A stretch of 64,000 nt of DNA from Oceanobacillus sp. HTM 045 (GTDB taxonomy: Bacteria > Pseudomonadota > Alphaproteobacteria > Rhodobacterales > Rhodobacteraceae): contig WNWL01000006.1 of NCBI GenBank assembly GCA_009733745.1, forward strand, positions 248,001 to 312,000. Reading direction: 5' to 3'. Below are positions 43,411 to 50,798 of this stretch, piece by piece. The notes below the pieces were generated by a model, which was not told the origin of the DNA, did not search any database, and saw only the letters and a list, made by a program, of their open reading frames with translations. The translations under genes were made by a program, and so were the position numbers. Each line of letters begins with the position of its first letter. Position 1 is the first letter of the stretch.

Positions 43411-44451
43411 TCAGGCGCGTTCCTCGCGGATCTGCCTTGCGCGGTGCTCGCCCTGTCGTTCCAGCATCCAGCCGGGGTATTCGGATGGCAGGCGGGTCAC
43501 GGCGTCGAGGGCTGCCAGATCCTCGTCGGAGAGCGAGACCTCCGCCGCGCCGATGTTCTCGGCAAGCTGCTCCGGCCGCTTGGCGCCGAGGATCACGCTG
43601 GTGACGACGCGCTGGTGCAGCAGCCATGCGAGCGCCACCTGCGCGACGGTACAGCCCTTCTCGGCGGCGATGCTGCGCATGTTGTCGACGGCGTCGTAGG
43701 CGCGGTCCTTGTCGACGGGCGGGAAGTCGAATTCGACCCGGCGCCCCTCCGCCGTGCGGCCGTCGCGGTCGAACTTGCCGGAGAGGAAGCCGCCGGCGAG
43801 CGGGCTCCAGACCATCAGGCCGATATTCTCGGCGCTCAGCATCGGCACGATCTCGCGCTCGAGATCGCGCCCGGCGAGCGTGTAGTAGGCCTGCAGCGAG
43901 ACGATCGGCGCGAGGCGGCGCGCCTCGGCGATGCCGACCGCCTTCACGATCTGCCACGCGGCCCAGTTCGAGAGGCCGACATAGCGGACGAGCCCCTGCC
44001 GGACGAGCGTGTCGAGCGCCTCGAGCTGCTCCACCATCGGGGTGGCGGGGTCGAAGCCGTGGATCTGGTAGAGGTCGACATGGTCGAGCTGCAGCCGCTT
44101 CAGGCTGGCCTTGGCCTGGTCGAGGATGTGCAGCCGCGACGAGCCGCGGGCGTTCGGCCCCTCGCCCATCGCGCCGTTGACCTTGGTGGCGATCACCACG
44201 TCCTCCCGCGCGACGCCGAGACTGCGGAGCGACTGTCCGAGGATCTGCTCGGAGCGGCCGCCGGCGTAGATGTTGGCGGTGTCGATGAAGTTGATCCCGG
44301 CGTCGAGGGCGGTGCGGACCAGCGCGTCCGCCTCCTCCTGCCGGAGCTGGCCGATCTGGCCCCAGAAATCGTTGGAGCCGCCGAAGGTCATGGTGCCGAG
44401 GCACAGTTCGGAGACGAAGAGGCCGCTCTGGCCGAGGCGACGGTAGCGCAT
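43411..44451 (-). CDS. Aldo/keto reductase
   Basis: 346-residue NADPH-dependent TIM-barrel oxidoreductase. The catalytic tetrad is visible: Asp and Tyr in FIDTANIYAGG, Lys in VVIATKVNG and His in LYQIHGFD. Start at 44451 (MRYRRLGQSGL) is typical of the family. Divergent from an AraC regulator 171 bp away, which likely controls it. Substrate unknown; the YajO/Gpr69-like group reduces varied aldehydes. Confidence 0.92.
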   Translation of the reverse strand: MRYRRLGQSGLFVSELCLGTMTFGGSNDFWGQIGQLRQEEADALVRTALDAGINFIDTANIYAGGRSEQILGQSLRSLGVAREDVVIATKVNGAMGEGPNARGSSRLHILDQAKASLKRLQLDHVDLYQIHGFDPATPMVEQLEALDTLVRQGLVRYVGLSNWAAWQIVKAVGIAEARRLAPIVSLQAYYTLAGRDLEREIVPMLSAENIGLMVWSPLAGGFLSGKFDRDGRTAEGRRVEFDFPPVDKDRAYDAVDNMRSIAAEKGCTVAQVALAWLLHQRVVTSVILGAKRPEQLAENIGAAEVSLSDEDLAALDAVTRLPSEYPGWMLERQGEHRARQIREERA

Positions 44452-44622
44452 GGGCGATGTTCCCTGATTGGCGGTGCCGGGGCCGGGGCGGCCGCGGCAT
44501 GGGACCAAGCTGGGCATCGGGGGCCGGGTGCCGCCACGCCGATCCTCGCGAAATCCTGCCCGATCCTCTCAATCGGGCGGCGGGGCGCTTCCCGCCCGCG
44601 CGGGATCGGCTAGGGTGGGCGC

Positions 44623-45546
44623 ATGGACAGGAAGGGCGGCATGGACATCACACGGCTGGAAACCCTCAGGACCCGCGCGGTGGCGCTCTGGCGGCGCTGC
44701 GGGCGCGAAACCCCGGTGCCGGGGCTCGCGCTCGCCGGCATGGAGGCGCCGTCCGGGCAGATGCACTGCGTCTACCAGCCCTCGCTCTGCATCGTGCTGC
44801 AGGGCGAGAAGGTCAGCCGGCTGGGCGACCAGGCGTTCCGCTACGGGCCGGGGGACTGCCTGATCACGTCGGTGGAGGTGCCGGTGCGGGCGGAGATCGT
44901 CACCGCCTCCGCGGCCGCGCCCTACCTCGCCATCGTGCTCTCCCTCGACGCGGGGATGGTGGCGGACCTGCTGCTGGAGCTTGCCGGGGAAGAGGCGCTG
45001 CCGGCGCCCGAGGCGGCGGCGCTGAGCCTGCATCCGCTGCCCGCGGAGGCCGTCGATCCGCTGGAGCGGCTGGTGGCGCTGGCCGACCGGCCGCGCGACC
45101 TGCCGGTGCTGGCGCCGATGATCCGGCGCGAGATCGCCTGGCACCTGCTGAACGGCCCGCAGGGCGCGACCATGCGCCAGATCGGGCTGGCCGACAGCCG
45201 CACGGCGCGGATCGGCCGGGCCATCGCCTGGGTGCGGGAGAACTTCGCCAGCACGCTCTCGGTGGCGCATCTCGCGGCGCTGGCGGGGATGAGCCCGGCG
45301 ACCTTCCACCGGCATTTCAAGGCGGTGACGGCGATGACGCCGGTGCAGTTCCAGAAGCACCTGCGCCTGCAGGAGGCGCGGCGGCTGCTGCTCTCGGAGG
45401 GGACCGACGTGGCGCAGGTCGGCTTCGCGATCGGCTACGAGAGCCCGTCGCAGTTCAGCCGCGAATACCGGCGCATGTTCGGCGCACCGCCGGGGCGCGA
45501 CGGCGCGATGATCCGCCGCGCGGTTGCGCCGGAGGCGCATGTCTGA
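44623..45546 (+). CDS. AraC family transcriptional regulator
   Basis: 307 residues. An N-terminal cupin-like AraC_N domain (CVYQPSLCIVLQGEKVSRLG) precedes two HTH motifs (LSVAHLAALAGMSPATFHRHF and VAQVGFAIGYESPSQFSREY). A second in-frame ATG at 44641 is possible. Divergent from the aldo/keto reductase gene, the usual layout for regulator and target. The last codons lie in a 28 bp duplicated segment. Confidence 0.92.
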   Translation: MDRKGGMDITRLETLRTRAVALWRRCGRETPVPGLALAGMEAPSGQMHCVYQPSLCIVLQGEKVSRLGDQAFRYGPGDCLITSVEVPVRAEIVTASAAAPYLAIVLSLDAGMVADLLLELAGEEALPAPEAAALSLHPLPAEAVDPLERLVALADRPRDLPVLAPMIRREIAWHLLNGPQGATMRQIGLADSRTARIGRAIAWVRENFASTLSVAHLAALAGMSPATFHRHFKAVTAMTPVQFQKHLRLQEARRLLLSEGTDVAQVGFAIGYESPSQFSREYRRMFGAPPGRDGAMIRRAVAPEAHV

Positions 45547-45577
45547 GGGGCGGTCGCGCCGGAGGCGCATGTCTGAG
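45520..45577. repeat. 28 bp direct duplication at the araC-type gene stop
   Basis: 45520-45547 and 45550-45577 are identical except for one base (gcggttgcgcc/gcggtcgcgcc, both ending catgtctgag). The offset is 30 bp, so both TGA stops are in the same frame. Confidence 0.85.
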
Positions 45578-45627
45578 CGGGGCGGACCCTTTCGCGACCG
45601 GATCCGGCGGGGCAGCCCCCGCGGGGA

Positions 45628-45783
45628 TCAGTTGAAATAGGGCCGGTCGGGGTCCGGGGCGGGCAGGCTCACGCCGGGGCGGGCGAAGGTGCTGCGCGCG
45701 GACATGTCGAGCGCGTGCAGCCCGTACCATGCCCCGACGGAAATGGCGGCGATGCCGACGATGGATGCGAGGAAGGCTTTCAT
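45628..45783 (-). CDS. 51-residue membrane protein of the FDH-gamma/cytochrome c operon
   Basis: MKAFLASIVGIAAISVGAWY begins a single membrane span or uncleaved signal (3-25), followed by a short Pro-rich periplasmic tail (PAPDPDRPYFN). Its start overlaps the stop of the WD40-cytochrome gene by 4 bp, so it is co-translated with it. It may be a small subunit or anchor for that cytochrome. No family recognised. Confidence 0.65.
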   Translation of the reverse strand: MKAFLASIVGIAAISVGAWYGLHALDMSARSTFARPGVSLPAPDPDRPYFN

Positions 45784-47099
45784 TGTTCCGTTCCCTTGGT
45801 CGCTTCGCGCAGGTAGGCGATGAGGTCCGCGCGGTCCTCCTCGCCGGTGATGCGCTGCATGGGCATCTTCGAGCCCGGAGTATAGTGATCGGGGCCGAGA
45901 TCGAACAGCAGGTCGATGGTCTCGGCGCTCCAGACGATGTCCGACCCGGCCAGCGCGTCGGAATAGGTATAGCCCTCGAGGCTGCCGGCGCGGCGGCCGA
46001 ACAGGCCGAACAGCGTCGGGCCGGCGCGGCGCTTGCCGTCCGGCGTCAGCGAATGGCAGATCGAGCATTTCCGCGCGAACTGCCGCTCGCCGTTGGAGAG
46101 CCCCTCGGAGAGGTGGAAGCGGTGCGGCTGCTCGGTCTCGGCGACCGAGGCCGCCTCGGCGATGGGCCAGACGGTGGCGAAGTCGTCCAGCCCGCCGGAG
46201 ATCAGCCCCTGCCCGTCGCCGGTGAAGGCCAGCGCCCAGACCGGTCCGCGGGCGACGGCGTGGAAGTCGCGCTCGGTCGACCAGTCCTCGGTGCGGACCA
46301 CGTGGATGTAGCCCTCGCCGTCGCCCACCGCCATCAGGCTGCGGTCGGGCGAGAGCGCCAGCGCCAGCACCGGGCGGCGGTCGGCGGTGAGGTCGGCGAC
46401 GATCTCGCGCGTGGCGAGGTCCATCACCAGCACGCCGCCGTCGAGCCCGCCGAGGGCGAGCCAGCCGCGGGCCTCGTCCACCGCGATGACGTTGACGCCG
46501 AAGCCGTGGGAGTGGAGCACCGTGGCGCTGGCCGCGGCGGGCCCGTCCGACAGGTCCCAGAACTTCACCTCGCCGTCATAGCCGGCGGTGTAGAGCCCCT
46601 TGCCGTCGGCGGCGAAGGCGACGTCGTTGACATTGGTGCCGACCGTGACCCAGCCGGTGTTCTCGCCCGAGGCGAGGTCCCAGAGGCCGACGCTGCCGTC
46701 CCAGCTCGCCGAGGCGGCGGTCGCGCCGTCGGGCGAGACGGCGACCGCGAGCACCTTGCCCTTGTGCCCCTCCATCCGGTGGACCGGCCGGCCGCTGGCG
46801 AGGTCCCAGAGGATCAGGGCGAAGTCGTCGCCGGCGGAGAGCACCCGGCCCGCGCCGGCGAAGACCGCGTGGTTCACCGCCGCGGCGTGGCCTTCCAGCC
46901 AGCCGAGATGGGTGGGCGAGTTCAGCGACCAGACCCCGACCGAGTTGTCGAAGCTGGTGGTCAGCGCCCGGCTGCCGTCGGGCGCGACGGCGACCGAGCG
47001 GACCGGGCCGCCATGGCCCTCGAGCCGGGCAAAGCCCGGATCGGCCCTCGCGGGGAGCGCCAGCGCGGCGGCCAGCGCCAGTGCGGGCAGGAGGCGCAA
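45780..47099 (-). CDS. WD40 propeller fused to C-terminal cytochrome c
   Basis: 439 residues. Signal peptide (1-19, ends PARA), seven WD40-like blades (25-315; e.g. DFALILWDLASG, GSVGLWDLASG, GEVKFWDL), then a class I cytochrome c domain with heme motif CSICH (345-349) and probable axial Met412 (GSKMPM). Periplasmic electron carrier. The start is TTG at 47099, 8 bp after the FDH gamma stop; this gives an intact signal peptide. Co-transcribed with the cytochrome b subunit, so it may accept electrons from formate oxidation (inference). Confidence 0.85.
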   Translation of the reverse strand: MRLLPALALAAALALPARADPGFARLEGHGGPVRSVAVAPDGSRALTTSFDNSVGVWSLNSPTHLGWLEGHAAAVNHAVFAGAGRVLSAGDDFALILWDLASGRPVHRMEGHKGKVLAVAVSPDGATAASASWDGSVGLWDLASGENTGWVTVGTNVNDVAFAADGKGLYTAGYDGEVKFWDLSDGPAAASATVLHSHGFGVNVIAVDEARGWLALGGLDGGVLVMDLATREIVADLTADRRPVLALALSPDRSLMAVGDGEGYIHVVRTEDWSTERDFHAVARGPVWALAFTGDGQGLISGGLDDFATVWPIAEAASVAETEQPHRFHLSEGLSNGERQFARKCSICHSLTPDGKRRAGPTLFGLFGRRAGSLEGYTYSDALAGSDIVWSAETIDLLFDLGPDHYTPGSKMPMQRITGEEDRADLIAYLREATKGTEQ

Positions 47100-47107
47100 G
47101 GCCGCGC

Positions 47108-48334
47108 CTATTCCGCCGGGGTGGGGCTCGATGCGCCGGAAGACGCACCGGGTGCAGATCCGCCCGAGCCGTAGGGGGCCCGCTCCTTCGCGCGGACCTC
47201 CTCGACCCAGAGGCTGTGATGCTCCTCGGCCCAGTTCACGTCGACCTCGCCCGAGCCCATCGCGTCGAACGCCCCCTCCATGCCGACCGAGCCGATGTAG
47301 ATGTGGGCGATGATGATGACGATGAAGGCGAAGGCGATGATGCTGTGCCAGAGCTGGGCGTACTGCATCTCCTGGATCGCGGTGAGGTCGGTCTGCAGCT
47401 CGAAGCCGACCATGTTCAGCACCGCGAAGGTCTTGGCGAACATCGGCAGCTCGTAGGGGAACATCAGCGACAGGCCCGAGAGCGAGATCGAGACCCCGAG
47501 CACCACCACCGACCAGAAGATGATCTTCTGGCCGAAGTTGAACTTCTTCGCCGGCGGGTGCTTGCCCTTGACCAGCAGGCCGCCGCCCTGGGCGATCCAC
47601 TTCAGGTCGGTGCGGTTGGGGATGTTGTGCAGCACCCACATGACGAAGGCGAGCACGATGCCGAGCATGAAGGCGAAGGCGACGGTGTTGTGCAGCAGCT
47701 TGCCGGTCTGGGTGATGGAGGCATAGGCCTCCTTGCCCAGCAGCGGGATCAGCAACTCGCGCCCGTAGAGCAGGTTGAGCCCGGTCAGCGCGAGGATGAT
47801 GAAGGAGACCGCCATGGTCCAGTGCGCGAACCGCTCGATGCCGGTGAAGCGGCGGATCTTGGCGCCGGACTTGCCGTGGTCGATCCGGATCCGGCCGCGG
47901 ACGAGGTAGAACAGGATCAGCAGCGCGAGGATGCCACCGAGGGCGTAGGCGCCGTAGGTCTTGAGGTCCGACCCGGCGGCGCGGGTTTCCTCCCAGGAGA
48001 TGCCGGCGTCCTGCACCAGCACGGCGGCCTTGTCGTCGGGGATCGAGACCGAGAACTGCTCGCCGCGGCGGAGCCGGTTCCAGAGCTCGGCGTCGGAGAA
48101 GCCGCCGAGCGGCACCAGCGCGCCGGCGTCCGGCTCGGGCTCGAACGGCTCCGCGTCCGGGATTCGGGGCGCGCCGGGCACCGCGGGGGCGCCGGCCGAG
48201 GGCGCCTCGGGCGGGCGGACGGAGGACTGGGCCGACGCGTCGCCCGGCACGGCCACCGTCACGGCGAACATCCAGACGAGCGCAAGCAGCGCGGCGGCCT
48301 TCCCGGCCAGTGCGGCCCGAACCGATCCACCCAT
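47108..48334 (-). CDS. fdhC: Formate dehydrogenase gamma subunit, cytochrome b556
   Basis: 408 residues. After a signal-like segment comes a Pro-rich periplasmic domain of about 120 residues, then about five membrane spans with heme-ligand histidines (IERFAHWTMAVSF, GKLLHNTVAFAF, WHSIIAFAFIVIIIAHIY). It passes electrons from the FDH beta subunit to the quinone pool. Start at 48334 has GGAG 7 bp upstream. It is unusually separated from the alpha/beta genes by 1.8 kb and leads into the WD40-cytochrome gene. Confidence 0.9.
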   Translation of the reverse strand: MGGSVRAALAGKAAALLALVWMFAVTVAVPGDASAQSSVRPPEAPSAGAPAVPGAPRIPDAEPFEPEPDAGALVPLGGFSDAELWNRLRRGEQFSVSIPDDKAAVLVQDAGISWEETRAAGSDLKTYGAYALGGILALLILFYLVRGRIRIDHGKSGAKIRRFTGIERFAHWTMAVSFIILALTGLNLLYGRELLIPLLGKEAYASITQTGKLLHNTVAFAFMLGIVLAFVMWVLHNIPNRTDLKWIAQGGGLLVKGKHPPAKKFNFGQKIIFWSVVVLGVSISLSGLSLMFPYELPMFAKTFAVLNMVGFELQTDLTAIQEMQYAQLWHSIIAFAFIVIIIAHIYIGSVGMEGAFDAMGSGEVDVNWAEEHHSLWVEEVRAKERAPYGSGGSAPGASSGASSPTPAE

Positions 48335-48385
48335 GATCATTCTCCCCATCCTACCCGTTGTCCGTTTTCCGGAATTGCCGGCATT

Positions 48386-48403
48386 GTCGCCCGCCCGGGC
48401 GAC
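48386..48403. promoter_or_regulatory. Palindrome between fdhC and DUF2798 genes
   Basis: Perfect 8-2-8 inverted repeat GTCGCCCG-CC-CGGGCGAC in the 147 bp divergent gap. Placement fits a shared operator or early transcript hairpin. Confidence 0.4.
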
Positions 48404-48481
48404 ACTGTGTTGCCGGGACCGCCCCCTCGCAACCGGGCGGGCGGCTCCCCACCTGTCGCGCCGCAGCAAGGAGCCCCCGCC

Positions 48482-48829
48482 ATGACCGTATCCGCGACCG
48501 CGACCGCTAAAGACGCCGTCTCCGCCCCTGAGGCCGACACCGGAACCGATACCGCGAGCGCCCCCGCCGGGCGCGGTCCGAAGGCCCCGGCGGACCCGGC
48601 CCGCTTCATCTTTCCCGCTATCGTGGCGACGCTGATGTCGTTCCTGATGTCGGGGATCATCACCGGCGTGAATCTCGGGATCACCGCCGCCTTCCCGCGC
48701 CAGTGGCTGGAGGCCTGGGCGCTGGCCCTGCCGGTGGCGCTGGTCGCCATCCTGTTCGTCGCGCCGGTCGCGCGGCGGCTGACGGCGGCCATCGTCACCC
48801 GCATCGAGGCGGGGCGGGTGTCGCGGTAG
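48482..48829 (+). CDS. DUF2798 family membrane protein
   Basis: 115 residues. An Ala/Pro-rich N-terminus is followed by two membrane spans (FIFPAIVATLMSFLMSGIIT and AWALALPVALVAILFVAP) in the DUF2798 pattern. Good ribosome site (AAGGAG). Divergent from fdhC. Function of the family is unknown. Confidence 0.8.
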   Translation: MTVSATATAKDAVSAPEADTGTDTASAPAGRGPKAPADPARFIFPAIVATLMSFLMSGIITGVNLGITAAFPRQWLEAWALALPVALVAILFVAPVARRLTAAIVTRIEAGRVSR

Positions 48830-49465
48830 CAGGACGGCCGGCAGGGTTTAGGCGCCATTCTTGTCACGCGCGCCCCTGCCCCCGCCGCCATTCGCGGCCG
48901 GGACCGGGCGCATCTCCCGCACGGGAACGCCGGCCGCGCAGCTCATCCGCAGACGAACGGACCGGAACGGCGGGCACATGGGCGTTTCCCTCGATGTTAT
49001 CGTTAGGTACTGCCACCTCTTCTAACGCCTTTGTCGGGGCGTGAGAAGAATATCCTGCGCGGGCGCGCAAGCGGGTGGCAAGCTTGCCACCGGGCCAAGT
49101 GGCTGATTTTACAGGACAAAAGGGTTAACGGGGCGATTTCGGCAAGGATTTCCACCGGCCGAACCCGTTGCGCGCACCCGCGGCAGGCGGATGCCTCGCT
49201 GCCGGGGAATATGACGGACCGGGGCGGGCGTGCCCTGGTCTGGCCGCGTGTGCTGAAGCGGGTCGGACAAAACCCGCGACTTGATCCGGCGCGAAGCGGG
49301 GAAATACGGCAGAGAAACCGGCGCCGCGCGCCTCTCAGGGCGGACCTTGAGCGAAAGACGGGACGGCGGAAAAGCTCGCTTCATTGGCGCGAGCCGAAGA
49401 ATCTAGTAGGATGGCCGACAAATATCTTTACCCGCCTTCAATTCGCTCCGCTCCTTGCACTGACC
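48830..49465. other. Gene-free 636 bp stretch
   Basis: No convincing gene. 49118-49133 carries the AAAAGGGTTAACGGGG motif that recurs in other gaps. 49215-49262 resembles a degraded right arm of the structured repeat (gggcgtgccc...tggccgcgtgtgctg). Base composition becomes more AT-rich toward the nuclease gene. Confidence 0.5.
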
Positions 49466-49987
49466 ATGTTCATATCTCTGCTCAAACTCTTGTTCGGGGG
49501 CACGAAGAAGCGGCCCCAGTATTCGCACAAAGCCGAGTACACGCCACCAGTCGCGCACGTACCCCGCAAGCGCAGTTCTGGCGAGCACAAACCCTCGCGC
49601 ACGCCTTCAACGAACGTGCTGAAGGGCAAGTGTCACGTCATAGACGGGGACACGATCGTCATCAGCGGAACCAAGATCAGGATCGCGGGGATCGATGCCC
49701 CGGAACTGGATCACCCGTGGGGGAAGAAATCGAAGTTTGCCATGATCAGTCTTTGCAAGGGCAAGATCGTCACGGCAGTCATCAAGGAGGAGATTTCATA
49801 TGATCGCATCGTCGCTCAATGTTATCTCCCTGACGGGACCGACGTCGCGGCGGAACTTGTAAAGCAAGGCCTGGCGCTCGATTGGCCGAAGTTTTCCGGC
49901 GGCGAGTACCGGCATCTCGAACCGCCGGGTATCCGCAAGAAGCTGTGGCGCGCGGCAGCCAGACAGCAAGGGCGTTTCAGACCCTAG
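49466..49987 (+). CDS. Thermonuclease (SNase-like) family protein
   Basis: 173 residues. N-terminal hydrophobic stretch MFISLLKLLFGG (short, may act as an anchor), a basic linker, then an OB-fold nuclease core: CHVIDGDTIVISG, IRIAGIDAPE (Asp and Arg of the active site), and AELVKQGLALDWP. The second catalytic Glu/Arg region (YDRIVAQCYLPDG) is present. The gene is visibly less GC-rich than its neighbours, has many AGA/ATA-type codons, and lies inside the formate dehydrogenase region, suggesting acquisition by transfer. Confidence 0.85.
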   Translation: MFISLLKLLFGGTKKRPQYSHKAEYTPPVAHVPRKRSSGEHKPSRTPSTNVLKGKCHVIDGDTIVISGTKIRIAGIDAPELDHPWGKKSKFAMISLCKGKIVTAVIKEEISYDRIVAQCYLPDGTDVAAELVKQGLALDWPKFSGGEYRHLEPPGIRKKLWRAAARQQGRFRP

Positions 49988-50111
49988 AGCCGTCAAGGTT
50001 TCGCCCGGATCGGTCATTCTCGGGGCCAGGAGTTACAAATCCTGCCTGTAATCCCAATTCGCAGCGACGCACCACGTTCACGATCTGCGGTGCATTGGCA
50101 CCGTACCGGGC

Positions 50112-50144
50112 AAAACGAAAAAGCCCCGGCCGATGGCCGGGGCT
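50112..50144 (-). terminator. Rho-independent terminator of the FDH operon
   Basis: On the minus strand, AGCCCCGGCC-ATC-GGCCGGGGCT is followed by TTTTCGTTTTG, 31 bp after the FDH beta stop. Strong stem plus T-run. Confidence 0.85.
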
Positions 50145-50175
50145 CTCCATTCGCTCACGAAACCTGAGGAAACCC

Positions 50176-50784
50176 TCAGCTTCCCTTCTGGTCGTAGGCG
50201 GTTCCCCAGCCCCAGGCGCCCGAGCCGAAGCCGCGGGCGACGACGCGTTCGCGGTAGATGTTCGACACGGTGTCGCCATCGCCCGCGAGCAGGGCCTTGG
50301 TGGAGCACATCTCGGCGCAGATCGGCAGCTTGCCCTCGGCAAGCCGGTTCCGGCCGTATTTCTGGAACTCCGCCTCGGTGATGTCCTCCTCCGGGCCGCC
50401 GGCGCAGAAGGTGCACTTGTCCATCTTGCCGCGGGATCCGAAGTTGCCCGCCTGCGGGTACTGCGGCGCGCCGAACGGGCACGCGTAGAAGCAGTAGCCG
50501 CAGCCGATGCAGAGGTCCTTCGAGTGGAGCACCACCCCGTCGTCGGTCTGGTAGAAGCAGTCCACCGGGCAGACCGCCATGCAGGGCGCGTCCGAGCAGT
50601 GCATGCAGGCCACCGAGATCGACCGCTCGCCGGGCGCGCCGTCACTGATCGTGACGACCCGGCGGCGGTTGATCCCCCAGGGGATCTCGTGCTCGTTCTT
50701 GCACGCCGTGACGCAGGCATTGCATTCGATGCAACGCTCGGCGTCACAGAGGAACTTCATGCGTGCCGTACCGTTAACAGCCAT
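50176..50784 (-). CDS. fdhB: Formate dehydrogenase beta subunit (4Fe-4S ferredoxin type)
   Basis: 202 residues carrying four 4Fe-4S clusters: CIECNACVTACKNEHEIPW, CMHCSDAPCMAVCP, CIGCGYCFYACPFG, and later CTFC with CAEMC. It carries electrons from the catalytic alpha subunit to cytochrome b. No own signal peptide; exported with alpha through Tat. AGGAGG ribosome site; 14 bp after the alpha stop. Strong terminator follows. Confidence 0.93.
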   Translation of the reverse strand: MAVNGTARMKFLCDAERCIECNACVTACKNEHEIPWGINRRRVVTISDGAPGERSISVACMHCSDAPCMAVCPVDCFYQTDDGVVLHSKDLCIGCGYCFYACPFGAPQYPQAGNFGSRGKMDKCTFCAGGPEEDITEAEFQKYGRNRLAEGKLPICAEMCSTKALLAGDGDTVSNIYRERVVARGFGSGAWGWGTAYDQKGS

Positions 50785-50798
50785 CTTTCGTTACCTCC

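Noticed and set aside
48958-48985. Second EcfG-type promoter (GGAAC...CGTT)
   Set aside because: The spacing is 14 bp, outside the 16-17 bp consensus.
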